Source of the DNA: Burkholderiales bacterium
GTDB lineage: Bacteria; Pseudomonadota; Gammaproteobacteria; Burkholderiales; SG8-39
Reading direction: 5' to 3'
Length of the DNA stretch: 64,000 nucleotides
Assembly (NCBI GenBank): GCA_026416295.1
Contig: JAOAFL010000097.1
Location: 35,967-99,966, forward strand
The translations under genes were made by a program, and so were the position numbers. Of the stretch, positions 1-9,196 are shown piece by piece. The notes beneath the pieces are model-generated. The model worked only from the letters and a program-made list of their open reading frames with translations, was not told where the DNA came from and ran no database searches. How positions within the stretch are numbered: the stretch's first letter is position 1; each line of letters opens with the position of its first letter.

Positions 1-396
1 AAGAGCGAGCATCGCGCAGGCGCCGGCGGCGCGGGCGTCGGCGCGCGTGCGCGCGCCGACGCCGTGCCGGGCCGCGAGATAGAGGAACCAGAACGCGAGG
101 AGCACGCACGCGCCGCTTGCGAGCCGCGCCGCGTCGTGAAACGCGAGCGGGCCGGCGAACGCCGCACCGAAGAGCGCGGCGAGCCAGTGATAGAGCGGCG
201 GATCCTCGAGCCAGGGCTCGCCCGCGACCCGCGGCAGCAGCCAGTCGCCCGAGGCGAGCATCTCGCGCGCGATCTCGATCGCGACCACGTCGAACGCCTT
301 CCACGGGTCGTGATGCGCGAGTCCGGGAAAGACGAACAACGCCGCGAGCGCGACGAGCACCGCGCGCGGCGGCGGAAACGCAAGGCGCCGGATCAT
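1..396 (-). CDS. GT39 / ArnT-like membrane glycosyltransferase, N-terminal part (cut by window edge)
   Basis: The reverse strand reads from an ATG at 396 with no stop to base 1, giving the first 132 residues of a longer protein. A hydrophobic segment near residues 9-25 is followed by a periplasmic loop with HDPWKAFD, AREMLASGDWLLP and then EDPPLYHWLAA. This order (acidic residue, 'GDW..P', 'PPLYHWL') is the hallmark of the PMT_2/GT39 family of lipid-linked sugar transferases such as ArnT, which move a sugar from a polyprenyl phosphate on the outer face of the inner membrane. A second hydrophobic stretch (residues about 94-110) fits the next membrane helix. Acceptor and sugar cannot be told from this part. 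The gene lies downstream of rpmE2 but beyond a strong terminator, so it is probably transcribed separately. Confidence 0.75.
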   Translation of the reverse strand, partial: MIRRLAFPPPRAVLVALAALFVFPGLAHHDPWKAFDVVAIEIAREMLASGDWLLPRVAGEPWLEDPPLYHWLAALFGAAFAGPLAFHDAARLASGACVLLAFWFLYLAARHGVGARTRADARAAGACAMLAL

Positions 397-420
397 CGGC
401 CGCTATTGTCGGCCAGGCGA

Positions 421-450
421 AAAGAAAAGGGGCAGCCGGCGCTGCCCCTC
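421..450 (-). terminator. Rho-independent terminator after rpmE2
   Basis: On the reverse strand GGGGCAGC (449-442) pairs perfectly with GCTGCCCC (437-430) around a 4-nt loop. It is followed at once by a T-rich tract, TTTTCTTTT (429-421). It lies about 23 nt past the rpmE2 stop codon and separates that gene from the glycosyltransferase gene. Confidence 0.85.
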
Positions 451-472
451 GTTCGCGCGCGCCGCGGCCGTC

Positions 473-733
473 TCAGGCGGCCGGCTTCTTCGCGTAGCGG
501 CGCTTGAACTTTTCCACGCGCCCGGCGGTGTCGACGATCTTGTGCTTGCCGGTATAGAACGAGTGCGACTCCGAGGACACCTCGACCTTCACCACCGGAT
601 ACTCGTTGCCGTCGGCCCACTTCATGGTCTCGCGCCCGCGGGTATCGATCGCCGAGCGCGTGAGGAACGCGTGGTTCGAGGCAGTGTCGAGAAAAATCAC
701 CGGGCGGTAGACGGGGTGGATGCCTTTTTTCAT
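473..733 (-). CDS. rpmE2: 50S ribosomal protein L31 type B
   Basis: An 86-residue protein starting [12 protein letters not shown], with the family segments [32 protein letters not shown] and a basic tail [13 protein letters not shown]31 binds the large ribosomal subunit at the intersubunit bridge. The protein has no cysteine, so it is the zinc-free (type B, RpmE2/YkgM) form and lacks the CxxC zinc site of type A. In many bacteria this form is induced on zinc limitation. Here it sits behind rho with an ordinary-looking promoter and no other L31 in view, so it may be the only or housekeeping copy (inference). The start at 733 was chosen over an in-frame ATG 15 nt upstream because MKKGIHP is the conserved N-terminus. 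Confidence 0.95.
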   Translation of the reverse strand: MKKGIHPVYRPVIFLDTASNHAFLTRSAIDTRGRETMKWADGNEYPVVKVEVSSESHSFYTGKHKIVDTAGRVEKFKRRYAKKPAA

Positions 734-760
734 GGTCTCGGCCTGCAAAAACGGGCTGAC

Positions 761-789
761 ACTATACGGGAGCGCGCCCCCGCGCGCAA
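761..789 (-). promoter_or_regulatory. Candidate sigma-70 promoter for rpmE2
   Basis: On the reverse strand TTGCGC (789-784) and TATAGT (766-761) are separated by exactly 17 nt. They lie between the rho stop and the rpmE2 start, leaving a leader of roughly 25 nt. The -10 box is a good match and the -35 box is moderate. No experimental support exists. Confidence 0.45.
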
Positions 790-799
790 TCGGCGGCGG

Positions 800-2059
800 T
801 TAGCCGCGACGCATCGATTCGAAGAACTCGGCGTTCGACTTGGTGGCGCGGATCTTGTCGATCAGGAATTCGGCCGCCTCCAGCTCGTCCATCGGATATA
901 GGAGCTTTCGCAGGATCCAGATCTTCTGCAGCTGCTCGCGCGGCAGCAGCAGTTCCTCGCGCCGCGTGCCCGAGCGGTTGACGTTGATCGCCGGGAAAAT
1001 GCGCTTTTCGTGCATGCGCCGGTCGAGGTGGATCTCGAGGTTGCCGGTGCCCTTGAACTCCTCGTAGATCACGTCGTCCATGCGGCTGCCGGTGTCGATG
1101 AGCGCGGTCGCGATGATCGTGAGCGAGCCCCCCTCCTCGATGTTCCGCGCCGCGCCGAAGAAGCGCTTCGGTTTCTGCAGCGCGTTCGCGTCCACACCGC
1201 CGGTGAGCACCTTGCCCGAGGCGGGCTGCACGGTGTTGTAGGCGCGCGCAAGGCGCGTGATCGAGTCGAGCAGGATCACCACGTCCTTCTTGTGCTCGAC
1301 CAGGCGCTTCGCCTTTTCGATCACCATCTCGGCGACCTGCACGTGGCGCGAGGCGGGCTCGTCGAAGGTCGAGGCGACCACCTCGCCGCGCACCGACCGG
1401 CTCATCTCGGTCACCTCCTCGGGCCGCTCGTCGATCAGCAGCACGATCAGCACGATGTCCGGGTAGTTGGCCGTGAGCGCGTGCGCGATATGCTGCAGCA
1501 TCACGGTCTTGCCCGCCTTCGGCGGCGAGACGATGAGGCCCCGCTGGCCCTTGCCGATCGGCGCGATGATGTCGATGATGCGGCCGGTGATGTTCTCCTC
1601 GGCTTTGATGTCGCGCTCGAGCTTGAGCTGCTCGTCCGGGTGCAGCGGCGTCAGGTTCTCGAACAGGATCTTGTGCTTGGTCGCCTCGGGCGGCTCGCCG
1701 TTGATGCGGTCCACCTTGACGAGCGCGAAATAGCGCTCGCCGTCCTTGGGCGTGCGGATCTCGCCCTCGATCGTGTCGCCGGTGTGCAGGTTGAAGCGCC
1801 GGATCTGGGAGGGCGACACGTAGATGTCGTCGGCCGAGGCGAGGTACGAGGTGTCGGGCGAGCGCAGGAACCCGAAGCCGTCGGGCAGCACCTCGAGCGT
1901 GCCGTCGCCGTAGATCGTTTCGCCCTTCTTCGCCTGGTTCTTGAGCATGGCGAAGATCAGGTCCTGCTTGCGCATGCGATTCGCGCCCTCGACGCCGCTT
2001 TGCGCCGCGCGCTCCATCAACTCCGATACGTGCAGGCTCTTCAGTTCCGACAGGTGCAT
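800..2059 (-). CDS. rho: Transcription termination factor Rho
   Basis: A 419-residue hexameric RNA-dependent ATPase that ends untranslated transcripts, full length for the family. The N-terminal helical domain (about 5-47) and the cold-shock RNA-binding domain (about 50-115, with DGFGFLRS) are followed by the ATPase core. Walker A is PPKAGKT at 179-185, Walker B is [15 protein letters not shown] near 260-270, and the Q/R-loop region contains [20 protein letters not shown]. The C-terminal segment [22 protein letters not shown] is typical. The order trxA then rho on the same strand is a widespread proteobacterial arrangement. The 144-nt leader between them could carry Rho autoregulation, but I see no defined element there. 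Confidence 0.98.
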   Translation of the reverse strand: MHLSELKSLHVSELMERAAQSGVEGANRMRKQDLIFAMLKNQAKKGETIYGDGTLEVLPDGFGFLRSPDTSYLASADDIYVSPSQIRRFNLHTGDTIEGEIRTPKDGERYFALVKVDRINGEPPEATKHKILFENLTPLHPDEQLKLERDIKAEENITGRIIDIIAPIGKGQRGLIVSPPKAGKTVMLQHIAHALTANYPDIVLIVLLIDERPEEVTEMSRSVRGEVVASTFDEPASRHVQVAEMVIEKAKRLVEHKKDVVILLDSITRLARAYNTVQPASGKVLTGGVDANALQKPKRFFGAARNIEEGGSLTIIATALIDTGSRMDDVIYEEFKGTGNLEIHLDRRMHEKRIFPAINVNRSGTRREELLLPREQLQKIWILRKLLYPMDELEAAEFLIDKIRATKSNAEFFESMRRG

Positions 2060-2203
2060 GACTCGCTACAGGAAAAGGCCGTCAGACGCCCGGCGCGGGT
2101 GCGGTTGCGATCGGAAGACGCGCCGGAGTCCGGCGCCGGATGTGTGCTGCTTCGCCGCCGCGCCGCTCCGCGACGCAGCGATCGCGTCAAAGACTAGTCG
2201 AGT

Positions 2204-2530
2204 TCAAATGTTGCTGTCAAGAAACGCCGTGAGCTGGGACTTGGTGAGCGCGCCCACCCGCGTCGCCTCGACGTTGCCGTTTTTGAACAGCATCAGCGTC
2301 GGGATGCCGCGGATGCCGAAGCGCGCCGGAACGGTCTGATTCTCGTCGACGTTCATCTTCGCGACCTTCAGGCGGCCGTTGTATTCGCGCGCGACCTCCT
2401 CCAGAAGCGGCGCGATCGCCTTGCACGGCCCGCACCACTCGGCCCAGTAGTCCACCAGCACCGGAATGTCGCTTTTCAGCACCTCGGGTTCGAAGGTCTC
2501 GTCGGTCACCTGAATCGTCGAACTGGCCAT
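2204..2530 (-). CDS. trxA: Thioredoxin
   Basis: A 108-residue cytoplasmic disulfide reductase. The redox-active site is WCGPC with cysteines 33 and 36, followed by the conserved cis-proline segment GIRGIPTLMLFKNG. The length and the DYWAEWCGPCKAIAPLLEE context are those of classical thioredoxin 1 and not of a periplasmic TlpA-type protein, since there is no signal peptide. It is the promoter-proximal gene of the trxA-rho pair and is divergent from fdxA. Confidence 0.97.
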   Translation of the reverse strand: MASSTIQVTDETFEPEVLKSDIPVLVDYWAEWCGPCKAIAPLLEEVAREYNGRLKVAKMNVDENQTVPARFGIRGIPTLMLFKNGNVEATRVGALTKSQLTAFLDSNI

Positions 2531-2581
2531 GATCCTCGGACTCTGCGTGTCGGGGAAAAAGCGGAACGAAGTTCGACCGAT

Positions 2582-2610
2582 ATTATGGGGGCGCGTCGCG
2601 GCAAACCCAA
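2582..2610 (-). promoter_or_regulatory. Candidate sigma-70 promoter for trxA
   Basis: On the reverse strand TTGGGT (2610-2605) and CATAAT (2587-2582) are 17 nt apart, about 50 nt upstream of the trxA ATG. This lies in the only AT-rich stretch of the trxA-fdxA divergent region. An AT-rich patch at 2620-2635 may hold the fdxA promoter on the other strand, but I cannot define it. Confidence 0.4.
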
Positions 2611-2663
2611 GCTTCGTGCTAAATTATTGATTGCAAACCCGTTCCCCGAACCGCGCCCGGTCC

Positions 2664-2987
2664 ATGGCTTACGTCGTCACGGAAAGCTGCATCAAGTGCA
2701 AGTACACCGACTGCGTGGACGTCTGCCCGGTCGACTGCTTCCGGGAAGGCCCGAACATGCTGGTGATCGACCCCGACGAGTGCATCGACTGCACGCTGTG
2801 CGTGCCCGAGTGCCCGGTCGAGGCGATCTACGCCGAAGACGACGTGCCCGACGGCCAGCGCGAATGGATCGCGCTCAACCGCGAGCTCGCCGCGCTCTGG
2901 AAGCCGATCATCGAGCGCAAGCCGGCCCCGCCGGACGCGGACGAGTGGGCGAAGGTGCGGGAAAAGAAACACCTCCTCGAGCGATAG
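2664..2987 (+). CDS. fdxA: 7Fe ferredoxin (3Fe-4S plus 4Fe-4S)
   Basis: A 107-residue electron carrier starting [17 protein letters not shown]. Cysteines at 9, 12, 17, 21 and 25 lie in the first half and the CxxCxxCxxxCP set at 40, 43, 46 and 50 in the second. This matches the FdxA family, which carries one 3Fe-4S and one 4Fe-4S cluster and a C-terminal extension (here to residue 107). The ATG at 2664 gives the conserved MAYVV start; an in-frame ATG 33 nt upstream would add an unsupported arginine-rich leader. It is divergent from trxA and probably a single-gene unit. Its in vivo partner is unknown. Confidence 0.95.
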   Translation: MAYVVTESCIKCKYTDCVDVCPVDCFREGPNMLVIDPDECIDCTLCVPECPVEAIYAEDDVPDGQREWIALNRELAALWKPIIERKPAPPDADEWAKVREKKHLLER

Positions 2988-3092
2988 CGGGACGCGCGAG
3001 GGCGCGCGCCCTGCGCGCGGGCGACCGCGACGCCTAGGGCGCGTCGCGGCGAGGCTCGCCGCCTGAGCCCGGTGCGCCGATACACTCGCGCC

Positions 3093-5681
3093 GTGGACGC
3101 GCCGCCGCTTTCGAAGGAAGAGCTGTTCGCCCGGCTCGCCGAAGGCCGGGCGGCTGGCGTCACGGTGGTGACCCCGAACGCCCGGCTCGCCCGCGAGCTC
3201 GCCCGGGAGTTCGACGAGCGGCAGTCGGCCTGCGGCCGCGAGCGCTGGGAAACCGCCGACATCCTGCCGCTCGCTGCGTTCCTCGAGCGCACCTGGGAGG
3301 AGGCGCTCTATGCGCCGGGCGGCGCCGCGCTGCCCGTGCTGCTCGCGCCGGCGCAGGAACGCGAGCTGTGGGAAGAGGCGATCGCGGCCTCGCGCTGGGC
3401 GGACGCGCTCCTTGACGTTGCGCGCACCGCGGCGCAGGCGATGGACGCCTGGCGGCTCGCGCACGCCTGGCGCATCCCGCTCGCGGCGGGTGCCGCAGCC
3501 GGCACCGAGGACGCGCGCGCGTTCGCCGCCTGGGCGACGGCGTACGCAAGGCGCACTCGGCGCGGCGGGTTCACCGACGGGGCGCGCCTTGCCGATCTGG
3601 GGCTGGTTGCGCGCGGCACACGGCTGCTCGTCGCCTACGGCTTCGACCTGCTCACCCCGCAGGCCGAGGCGGTGCTTCGGCGCTACCAGCATCGCGTCTG
3701 CGCCCCGGCGCCGCGGCGCGCGCGCGTCTTGCGCGCGGGCTTTGCCTCGGCGGCCGAGGAGCTGGAGGCTGCGGCGTGGTGGGCGCGGGCACGGTTGCAA
3801 TCCGGCGCGCGGCGAATCGGCGTCGTCGTGCCCGATCTCGCCGAGCGGCGTCGCGAGGTGGCGCGCGTCTTCGCCCGCGTGCTCGCGCCCGCGAGCGTGC
3901 TCGCGGGCGCAGGCGGCGCGCCGATGCCGTTCGAGCTTTCGGCCGGCGCGCCGCTCGCCGAGTGGCCGCTCGTCGCGAGCGCGCTCGATCTGCTCGATGC
4001 TGCGCACGGCGAGGTCGCCTTCGAGGTCGCGAGCCGGCTGCTGCGCTCGCCGTTCCTCGGCGGCGCCGAATCCGAGCGCGAGGCGCGCGCGCTGCTCGAT
4101 GCGCGGCTGCGGCGCGACTGCGGCCCGCGCATCGGCCTCGCCGGACTCGCCGCGCGCGCCCGCGACTGCCCGCGGCTCGCCGCGCATTTTTCCGCGGCGC
4201 TCGAGGTGCGGCGCGCGGGCGAGGCGCCGCGCGACTGGGCGCAGCATTTCGCCGCGATCCTCGCGGCCGCCGGGTTTCCGGGCGAGCGCACCCTCGACTC
4301 GAGCGAATACCAGGTGCGCGAGAAGTGGCATGCGCTGCTCGCCGAGTTCGCGCGGCTCGGCACGGTGCGCGCGCGGCTTGCGCCGAGCGAGGCGCTCGCG
4401 CGGCTGCGACGGCTCGCGGCCGAGACCCCGTTTCAGCCCGAGGCGGGCGATCCGCCGATCCAGGTCCTCGGTCTGCTCGAGGCGGCCGGGCAGCAGTTCG
4501 ACGCGCTGTGGGTGAGCGGTCTCACCGACGAAGCCTGGCCGCTTCGCGTGCAGCCGAACCCGTTCCTGCCGATCGCGGCGCAAAAACGCGCGGGCGTCCC
4601 CCAGGCGTCGGCCGAGCGCTCCTTCGCGCTCGATCGGCAGCTCACCGCCGCCTGGGCGGCGTCGGCCGACGAGGTGGTGTTTTCCTGGCCGCGGCGCGAG
4701 GAGGACCGCGACCTCGCGCCGAGTCCGCTGATCCTGCCGTACGAGGAGCGCGTGCCCGAGGTCGAGCGCGGTCCGCGGCATCGCGATCTGATCCATGCGG
4801 CGCGCGCGCTCGAGGAAGTCGCCGACGCGAGCGCGCCGTTCGCCGAGCGCGCGGCGCGCGGCGGCACGCGGCTCGTCGCCGATCAGGCGGCCTGCCCGTT
4901 TCGCGCGTTCGCGCGCCATCGTCTCGCCGCCGAAGCGCTCGAGACGCCGCAGCCTGCGCCCGATGCGCGCACCCGCGGCAAGCTCGCGCACGTGCTGATG
5001 GCCGAGATCTGGCGCGCGCTCGGCTCGAGTGCGGCGCTCGGCTCGGCGGACCACGCCGCGGTGATCGCCGAGGCGGCGCGCGCCGCGGTGCGCAAGGTGG
5101 GCCTATCCGGAGCGCTCGCCGATCTCGAGACCGAGCGCCTTGCGCGGCTTGCGCGCGAGTGGCTCGCGCTCGAGCGCGCGCGCGGCGCCTTCGAGGTGGT
5201 GCGCATCGAGGCGCGCATCGAGTTCGCGATCGGCGGCCTTTCGCTCGCCGGGGACCTCGATCGCATGGATCGGCTGGCCGACGGCACCTTCGCCGTGATC
5301 GACTACAAGACCGGCAGCCGAGCGAGCGTGCGCGACTGGCTGGAGGAGCGTCCCGACGACCCGCAACTGCCGCTCTACGCGATCGCGGCGCGCGAGCCGG
5401 TGACCGCGGTCGCGTTCGCCCGGCTGCGAAGCGGCGCGCTCGGCTTCGTCGGTCTGGCTGCCGGCGAGTGCGGCATTCCCGGCGTCTCGCCCGCCGCCGA
5501 CTGGGACGCGCTCGTGCGCGACTGGCGCGCGCGGCTCGACGCGCTCGTGCGCGAATTCGCCGCCGGGCACGCGGCGGTCGCGCCCAAGCGCGGCCTCGCC
5601 ACCTGCCGCGACTGCGACCTGCAGCCGCTCTGCCGGGTGTACGAGACACTCTCGGCGCTCGACGCCGAGGAGCAGACGTGA
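3093..5681 (+). CDS. AddB-like PD-(D/E)XK nuclease, probable DNA repair protein (TIGR03623 type)
   Basis: About 862 residues, similar in length to the 'probable DNA repair protein' family related to AddB. AddB is the inactivated-helicase/nuclease partner in double-strand break processing. The N-terminal half has helicase-like segments (VTPNARLARELARE, RRIGVVVPDLAERR). The C-terminal nuclease shows FAVIDYKTG and, further on, DPQLPLYAIAA. A cysteine near the start of the nuclease (ACPFRAFARHRL) plus CRDCDLQPLC at the end form the four-cysteine pattern of AddB/Dna2-type iron-sulfur nucleases. Neighbour 6241-9177 encodes the matching helicase. Both candidate starts are GTG (3072 or 3093); 3093 was preferred because a TACACT -10-like box lies just before it. 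Confidence 0.85.
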   Translation: MDAPPLSKEELFARLAEGRAAGVTVVTPNARLARELAREFDERQSACGRERWETADILPLAAFLERTWEEALYAPGGAALPVLLAPAQERELWEEAIAASRWADALLDVARTAAQAMDAWRLAHAWRIPLAAGAAAGTEDARAFAAWATAYARRTRRGGFTDGARLADLGLVARGTRLLVAYGFDLLTPQAEAVLRRYQHRVCAPAPRRARVLRAGFASAAEELEAAAWWARARLQSGARRIGVVVPDLAERRREVARVFARVLAPASVLAGAGGAPMPFELSAGAPLAEWPLVASALDLLDAAHGEVAFEVASRLLRSPFLGGAESEREARALLDARLRRDCGPRIGLAGLAARARDCPRLAAHFSAALEVRRAGEAPRDWAQHFAAILAAAGFPGERTLDSSEYQVREKWHALLAEFARLGTVRARLAPSEALARLRRLAAETPFQPEAGDPPIQVLGLLEAAGQQFDALWVSGLTDEAWPLRVQPNPFLPIAAQKRAGVPQASAERSFALDRQLTAAWAASADEVVFSWPRREEDRDLAPSPLILPYEERVPEVERGPRHRDLIHAARALEEVADASAPFAERAARGGTRLVADQAACPFRAFARHRLAAEALETPQPAPDARTRGKLAHVLMAEIWRALGSSAALGSADHAAVIAEAARAAVRKVGLSGALADLETERLARLAREWLALERARGAFEVVRIEARIEFAIGGLSLAGDLDRMDRLADGTFAVIDYKTGSRASVRDWLEERPDDPQLPLYAIAAREPVTAVAFARLRSGALGFVGLAAGECGIPGVSPAADWDALVRDWRARLDALVREFAAGHAAVAPKRGLATCRDCDLQPLCRVYETLSALDAEEQT

Positions 5682-5695
5682 GCCGCGGCGCTCGC

Positions 5696-6229
5696 CTACG
5701 CCGAGCCGCGCGGCTCGGGCAGATTGCGCGCGACGAAGTTGTCGACCGCGGTGAGGATCTCGGCAAGATGCGGGCGCGCGTACGGCGTCGACTGAATCCA
5801 GGCCGCGTACAGCTCGCCTTCGGGGCGCACGAGCAGCAGTCCCGGCTCGGTGAACAGCATCGGCTCCTTCAGGCCGGTCTCCGGGTTGAGCCCGCGGCCC
5901 TCGGAGATGTAGAGGCCGGCCTTTCGCGCGTCTTCCGGATCGACGCCGTAGCCGACGCGCAGGTGCCGCAGGTTCCATTCGGCGACCGCGCGCTCGGCGC
6001 CCTCGCGCCGATCGCACGAGAGCGCGATCACGGACACGCCGCGCTTTTCGAACTCGGGCGCGAGGCGATCGAGGTCGACGAGCCAGTTGCGGCAGATCGG
6101 GCAGAAGATGCCGCGGTAGAACGCGAGCAGCGCGAGCTTGTCGGGCTTTTCGCGCGCGAGCGCCCAGCGACCGCCGCCCGCGAGGCGGGCGTCGATCGCG
6201 GGCATCGTGTCGCCGGGAATCACGCGCAT
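5696..6229 (-). CDS. Peroxiredoxin-like (AhpC/TSA-family) thiol protein
   Basis: A 177-residue thioredoxin-fold protein. Near residue 40 it has AFYRGIFCPICRNWLVDLD, a CxxC where peroxiredoxin-like 'redoxin domain' proteins carry their reactive cysteine pair. SVIALSCDRREGAE and a C-terminal GELYAAWIQSTPYARP also fit that subfamily. It has no signal peptide, so it is cytoplasmic. It probably reduces peroxides or disulfides, with substrate unknown. It is inserted antisense between the two genes of the AddAB-like pair, with 14 nt to one stop and 11 nt to the next start, so it is not in their operon. Confidence 0.8.
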   Translation of the reverse strand: MRVIPGDTMPAIDARLAGGGRWALAREKPDKLALLAFYRGIFCPICRNWLVDLDRLAPEFEKRGVSVIALSCDRREGAERAVAEWNLRHLRVGYGVDPEDARKAGLYISEGRGLNPETGLKEPMLFTEPGLLLVRPEGELYAAWIQSTPYARPHLAEILTAVDNFVARNLPEPRGSA

Positions 6230-6240
6230 CGCAGCGTCTC

Positions 6241-9177
6241 GTGAGCGCCTCGGACGCGATCATAGCGGATGCCGACGAGCGCGCACGCGCGCTCGATCCG
6301 ACGCGCTCGTTCATCGTGCAGGCGCCGGCGGGCTCGGGCAAGACCTCGCTGCTGGTTGCCCGTTACCTTCGGTTGCTCGAGACTGCGCGTCGCCCCGAGG
6401 AGGTGCTCGCGATCACCTTCACGCGCAAGGCCGCCGCCGAGATGCGCCGGCGCGTGCTCGAGGCGCTGCCCGCGCGCGCCGACGTCGCGCACCGGCTGCG
6501 CATCGAAACGATCGACGCGTTCTGCCTCTCGCTCGCGCGGCAACTGCCGGTGCCGGCGAAATTCGGCGTGCCGCCGGGCATCGCCGAGGACGCGCGCCCG
6601 CTCTATCGCGAGGCGGCGCAGCGCGCGCTCGCGGACCCCGCGTGCCCGGCGGTCGCGCGGCTGCTCGCGCACCTCGACGGCCACGTCGCGCTCGCGGTCG
6701 ATCTGCTCGCGGCGATGCTCGCGCGGCGCGACCAGTGGCTGCGCCACGCCGGCCGCACGCCGACGCGCGAGGACCTGGAGGCGGCGCTCGCGCGCGAGCG
6801 CGAGCGGCTCATCGCGCAGGCGCGCGCGCTCGATGCGCGCGCCTCGGTCGAGTTCGCGCGCGAGGTGCTCACCGCGAAGGGCGAATGGCGCAAGCGCGCG
6901 CCGGCGGCGCTCGCGGCCGCCGGCAACGAGCGGCTGCGCGCGGCGCTCGCGGCGCTCCTTGCGCTTCCGCCCGAGCGCTACAGCGACGCGCAGTGGGAGG
7001 CGCTCGAGGCGCTCCTTGCGGTGCTGCGGCTCGCGGTGGCCGAACTGAAGCTCGTGTTCGCCGAGGCCGGCGCGTGCGATTTCACCGAGATCGCGCAGGG
7101 CGCGGTGCGCGCGCTCGGCACGCCCGACGCCCCGACCGACCTTCTGCTCGCGCTCGACTACCGCATTCACCACGTGCTGGTGGACGAGTTCCAGGACACC
7201 TCGCTCAGCCAGCGCGAGCTGCTCGTGTGCCTCACCGCCGGCTGGACGCCGGGCGACGGCCGGACGCTGTTTCTCGTCGGGGACCCGATGCAGAGCATCT
7301 ACCGGTTTCGCGACGCCGACGTCGGCATCTTCCTGCGCACCTGGCGCGAAGGGCTGCCGAACGTCGCGCTGGAGCGCATCCGCCTGAAGACCAACTTCCG
7401 TTCGCAGGCGGCGCTGGTCGCCTGGGTGAACGAGACGTTTCGCCGCGTGCTGCCCGAGCGCGAGGACGAGGCGAGCGGCGCGGTGCCCTTTTCGGCGGCC
7501 GCGCCGCACCCGGCGAACGAGGCGCTGCCCGGGCCGGCGGTGCAGTGGCACGCGCCGGCCGACGAGGCCGAGCAGGCGGCGCTCGTCGTGCAGCTCGTTC
7601 GCGCGGCCGAAGGCGATTGCGCGCTGCTCGTGCGCAACCGCAGCGCGCTCGCCGAGATCGTGCCGGCGCTCAAGCGCGCGGGCGTGCGCTTTCGCGCGAT
7701 CGAGATCGAGCACCTGGGCGAGAAACAGGTGGTGCAGGACCTGTTCGCCCTCGCGCGCGCGCTCGCGCACCCGGCCGACCGCGTCGCCTGGCTCGCGCTC
7801 GCGCGCGCGCCCTGGTGCGGCATGACGCTCGCGCAACTCGGCCGCGCGCTCGAAGGCCGAAGCGGCACCGTCTGGTCGCTGCTTGCCGAGGTGCCGGAGG
7901 CGGCGCGCCTTCGCGCGGCGCTCGCGCCGGCGCTCGAGGCGCGAGGGCGCGCGAGCCTGCGCAGCCGGGTCGAGGGCGCTTGGCTCGCCCTCGGCGGCCC
8001 GGCGTGCGTCGCCGATCCGACGGAGCTCGAGGACGCCGAGATCTTCTTCGACGCGCTCGAGCGGCTCGAGCGGGCGGGCGAGGCGGACTTCGCGCGCCTT
8101 TCCGAGCTGATCGAGGAGCTTTACGCCGCGCCCGACACCGCCGCCGGCGAGCGCGACCTGCAGGTGATGACCATCCACAAGGCAAAAGGGCTCGAGTTCG
8201 ACACGGTCATCGTGCCGGGGCTGCACCGCGGGCCGGGCGCGAGCGAGCCGCCGCTCATGCTCTGGCGCGAGCGCGCCGACGCCTCGCTCCTGCTTGCGCC
8301 GATCAAGCCGACGGGCGCTGACGCCGATCCGCTCTACGAGTACCTGAAGAGGCTCGAGCGCGAGGCCGAGCAGCACGAGGCGGGACGCCTGCTCTACGTC
8401 GCGGCGACGCGCGCGCGTCGCCGCCTGCACCTTCTCGCCTGTCCGCAAAGGACGATGCCGCCGCGACGCAGCCTGCTCGCCTGCGCGTGGGAGGCGGCGA
8501 AGCCGCACTACGAGGGCCTCGTGCCGCCGGCGCGCGAGGCGCCGCGCGCCGAGCAACGGTGCGCCCCGTTCGTGCTGAAGCGGCTGCCGCCCGAGTGGCG
8601 GATTCCCGAGCCGCCGCCCGCCGCTGCGTGGCAGCCGCGCCCGCCGGCGCAGCGGACGCACGAAGACGTCGAATTCAGCTGGGCGGGCGAAACGATGCGC
8701 CAGGTCGGAACGGTCGTTCACCGCTGGCTGCTCGTCATCGCCGCAGACGGCCTGCGCGGCTGGAACGCGCGGCGCGTCGCCGCGCTGCGCCGCGAGTTCG
8801 AGCGCGACCTCGCGCGCCGGGGGGCGCAGGCGCCGCGCGCGGCGGCCGCGCTCGTCGCCGCGGCGCTCAGGAACACGCTCGCCGATCCTCGCGGGCGCTG
8901 GCTGCTCGGCCCGCATCGGGAAGCCTTGAGCGAGTACCGGATCTCGACGCCGTGCGGGCGCTACGCGATCGACCGCGTGTTTCGCGACGCCGACGGCACG
9001 CTTTGGGTGGTCGATTTCAAGACCGGCCGGCACGAGGGCGCCGACCTCGAGGGCTTTCTCGAGCGCGAAATGCAGCGCTACGCCGCGCAGCTCGACGCCT
9101 ACGCGCGCGCGCTCGGTGGCGCGCGCCGCGGACTCTACTTTCCGCTGCACGCCGCCTGGCGCGAGTATCCGGACTGA
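6241..9177 (+). CDS. UvrD/AddA-like helicase-nuclease (exodeoxyribonuclease V beta type)
   Basis: A 978-residue SF1 helicase fused to a C-terminal nuclease. Walker A is APAGSGKT (28-35). Motif Ia region is AITFTRKAAAEMR. Walker B is VLVDEFQDT near residues 310-318. Motif III is GDPMQSIYRFR and motif IV includes KTNFRSQ. Motif V is MTIHKAKGLEFDTVIVPG and motif VI is LLYVAATRARRRL. The PD-(D/E)XK nuclease follows, with YAIDRVF, VVDFKTG (about 925-929) and YAAQLDAYARAL. It should unwind and degrade broken DNA ends with the AddB-like protein encoded at 3093-5681. The start is GTG at 6241, only 11 nt from the divergent peroxiredoxin-like gene, so the promoter must lie inside that gene. Confidence 0.92.
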   Translation: MSASDAIIADADERARALDPTRSFIVQAPAGSGKTSLLVARYLRLLETARRPEEVLAITFTRKAAAEMRRRVLEALPARADVAHRLRIETIDAFCLSLARQLPVPAKFGVPPGIAEDARPLYREAAQRALADPACPAVARLLAHLDGHVALAVDLLAAMLARRDQWLRHAGRTPTREDLEAALARERERLIAQARALDARASVEFAREVLTAKGEWRKRAPAALAAAGNERLRAALAALLALPPERYSDAQWEALEALLAVLRLAVAELKLVFAEAGACDFTEIAQGAVRALGTPDAPTDLLLALDYRIHHVLVDEFQDTSLSQRELLVCLTAGWTPGDGRTLFLVGDPMQSIYRFRDADVGIFLRTWREGLPNVALERIRLKTNFRSQAALVAWVNETFRRVLPEREDEASGAVPFSAAAPHPANEALPGPAVQWHAPADEAEQAALVVQLVRAAEGDCALLVRNRSALAEIVPALKRAGVRFRAIEIEHLGEKQVVQDLFALARALAHPADRVAWLALARAPWCGMTLAQLGRALEGRSGTVWSLLAEVPEAARLRAALAPALEARGRASLRSRVEGAWLALGGPACVADPTELEDAEIFFDALERLERAGEADFARLSELIEELYAAPDTAAGERDLQVMTIHKAKGLEFDTVIVPGLHRGPGASEPPLMLWRERADASLLLAPIKPTGADADPLYEYLKRLEREAEQHEAGRLLYVAATRARRRLHLLACPQRTMPPRRSLLACAWEAAKPHYEGLVPPAREAPRAEQRCAPFVLKRLPPEWRIPEPPPAAAWQPRPPAQRTHEDVEFSWAGETMRQVGTVVHRWLLVIAADGLRGWNARRVAALRREFERDLARRGAQAPRAAAALVAAALRNTLADPRGRWLLGPHREALSEYRISTPCGRYAIDRVFRDADGTLWVVDFKTGRHEGADLEGFLEREMQRYAAQLDAYARALGGARRGLYFPLHAAWREYPD

Positions 9178-9196
9178 GGACGGGTCGGCTGCGCGC

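Noticed and set aside
2619..5054. An 811-residue open frame antisense to the AddB-like gene, and similar very long frames opposite 6241-9177, 10871-13033, 17803-20094 and 30071-32251
   Set aside because: At this GC content stop codons are rare in the wrong frames. The translations are arginine, glycine and glutamate-rich with no recognisable domains, and the opposite strand carries well-known families.
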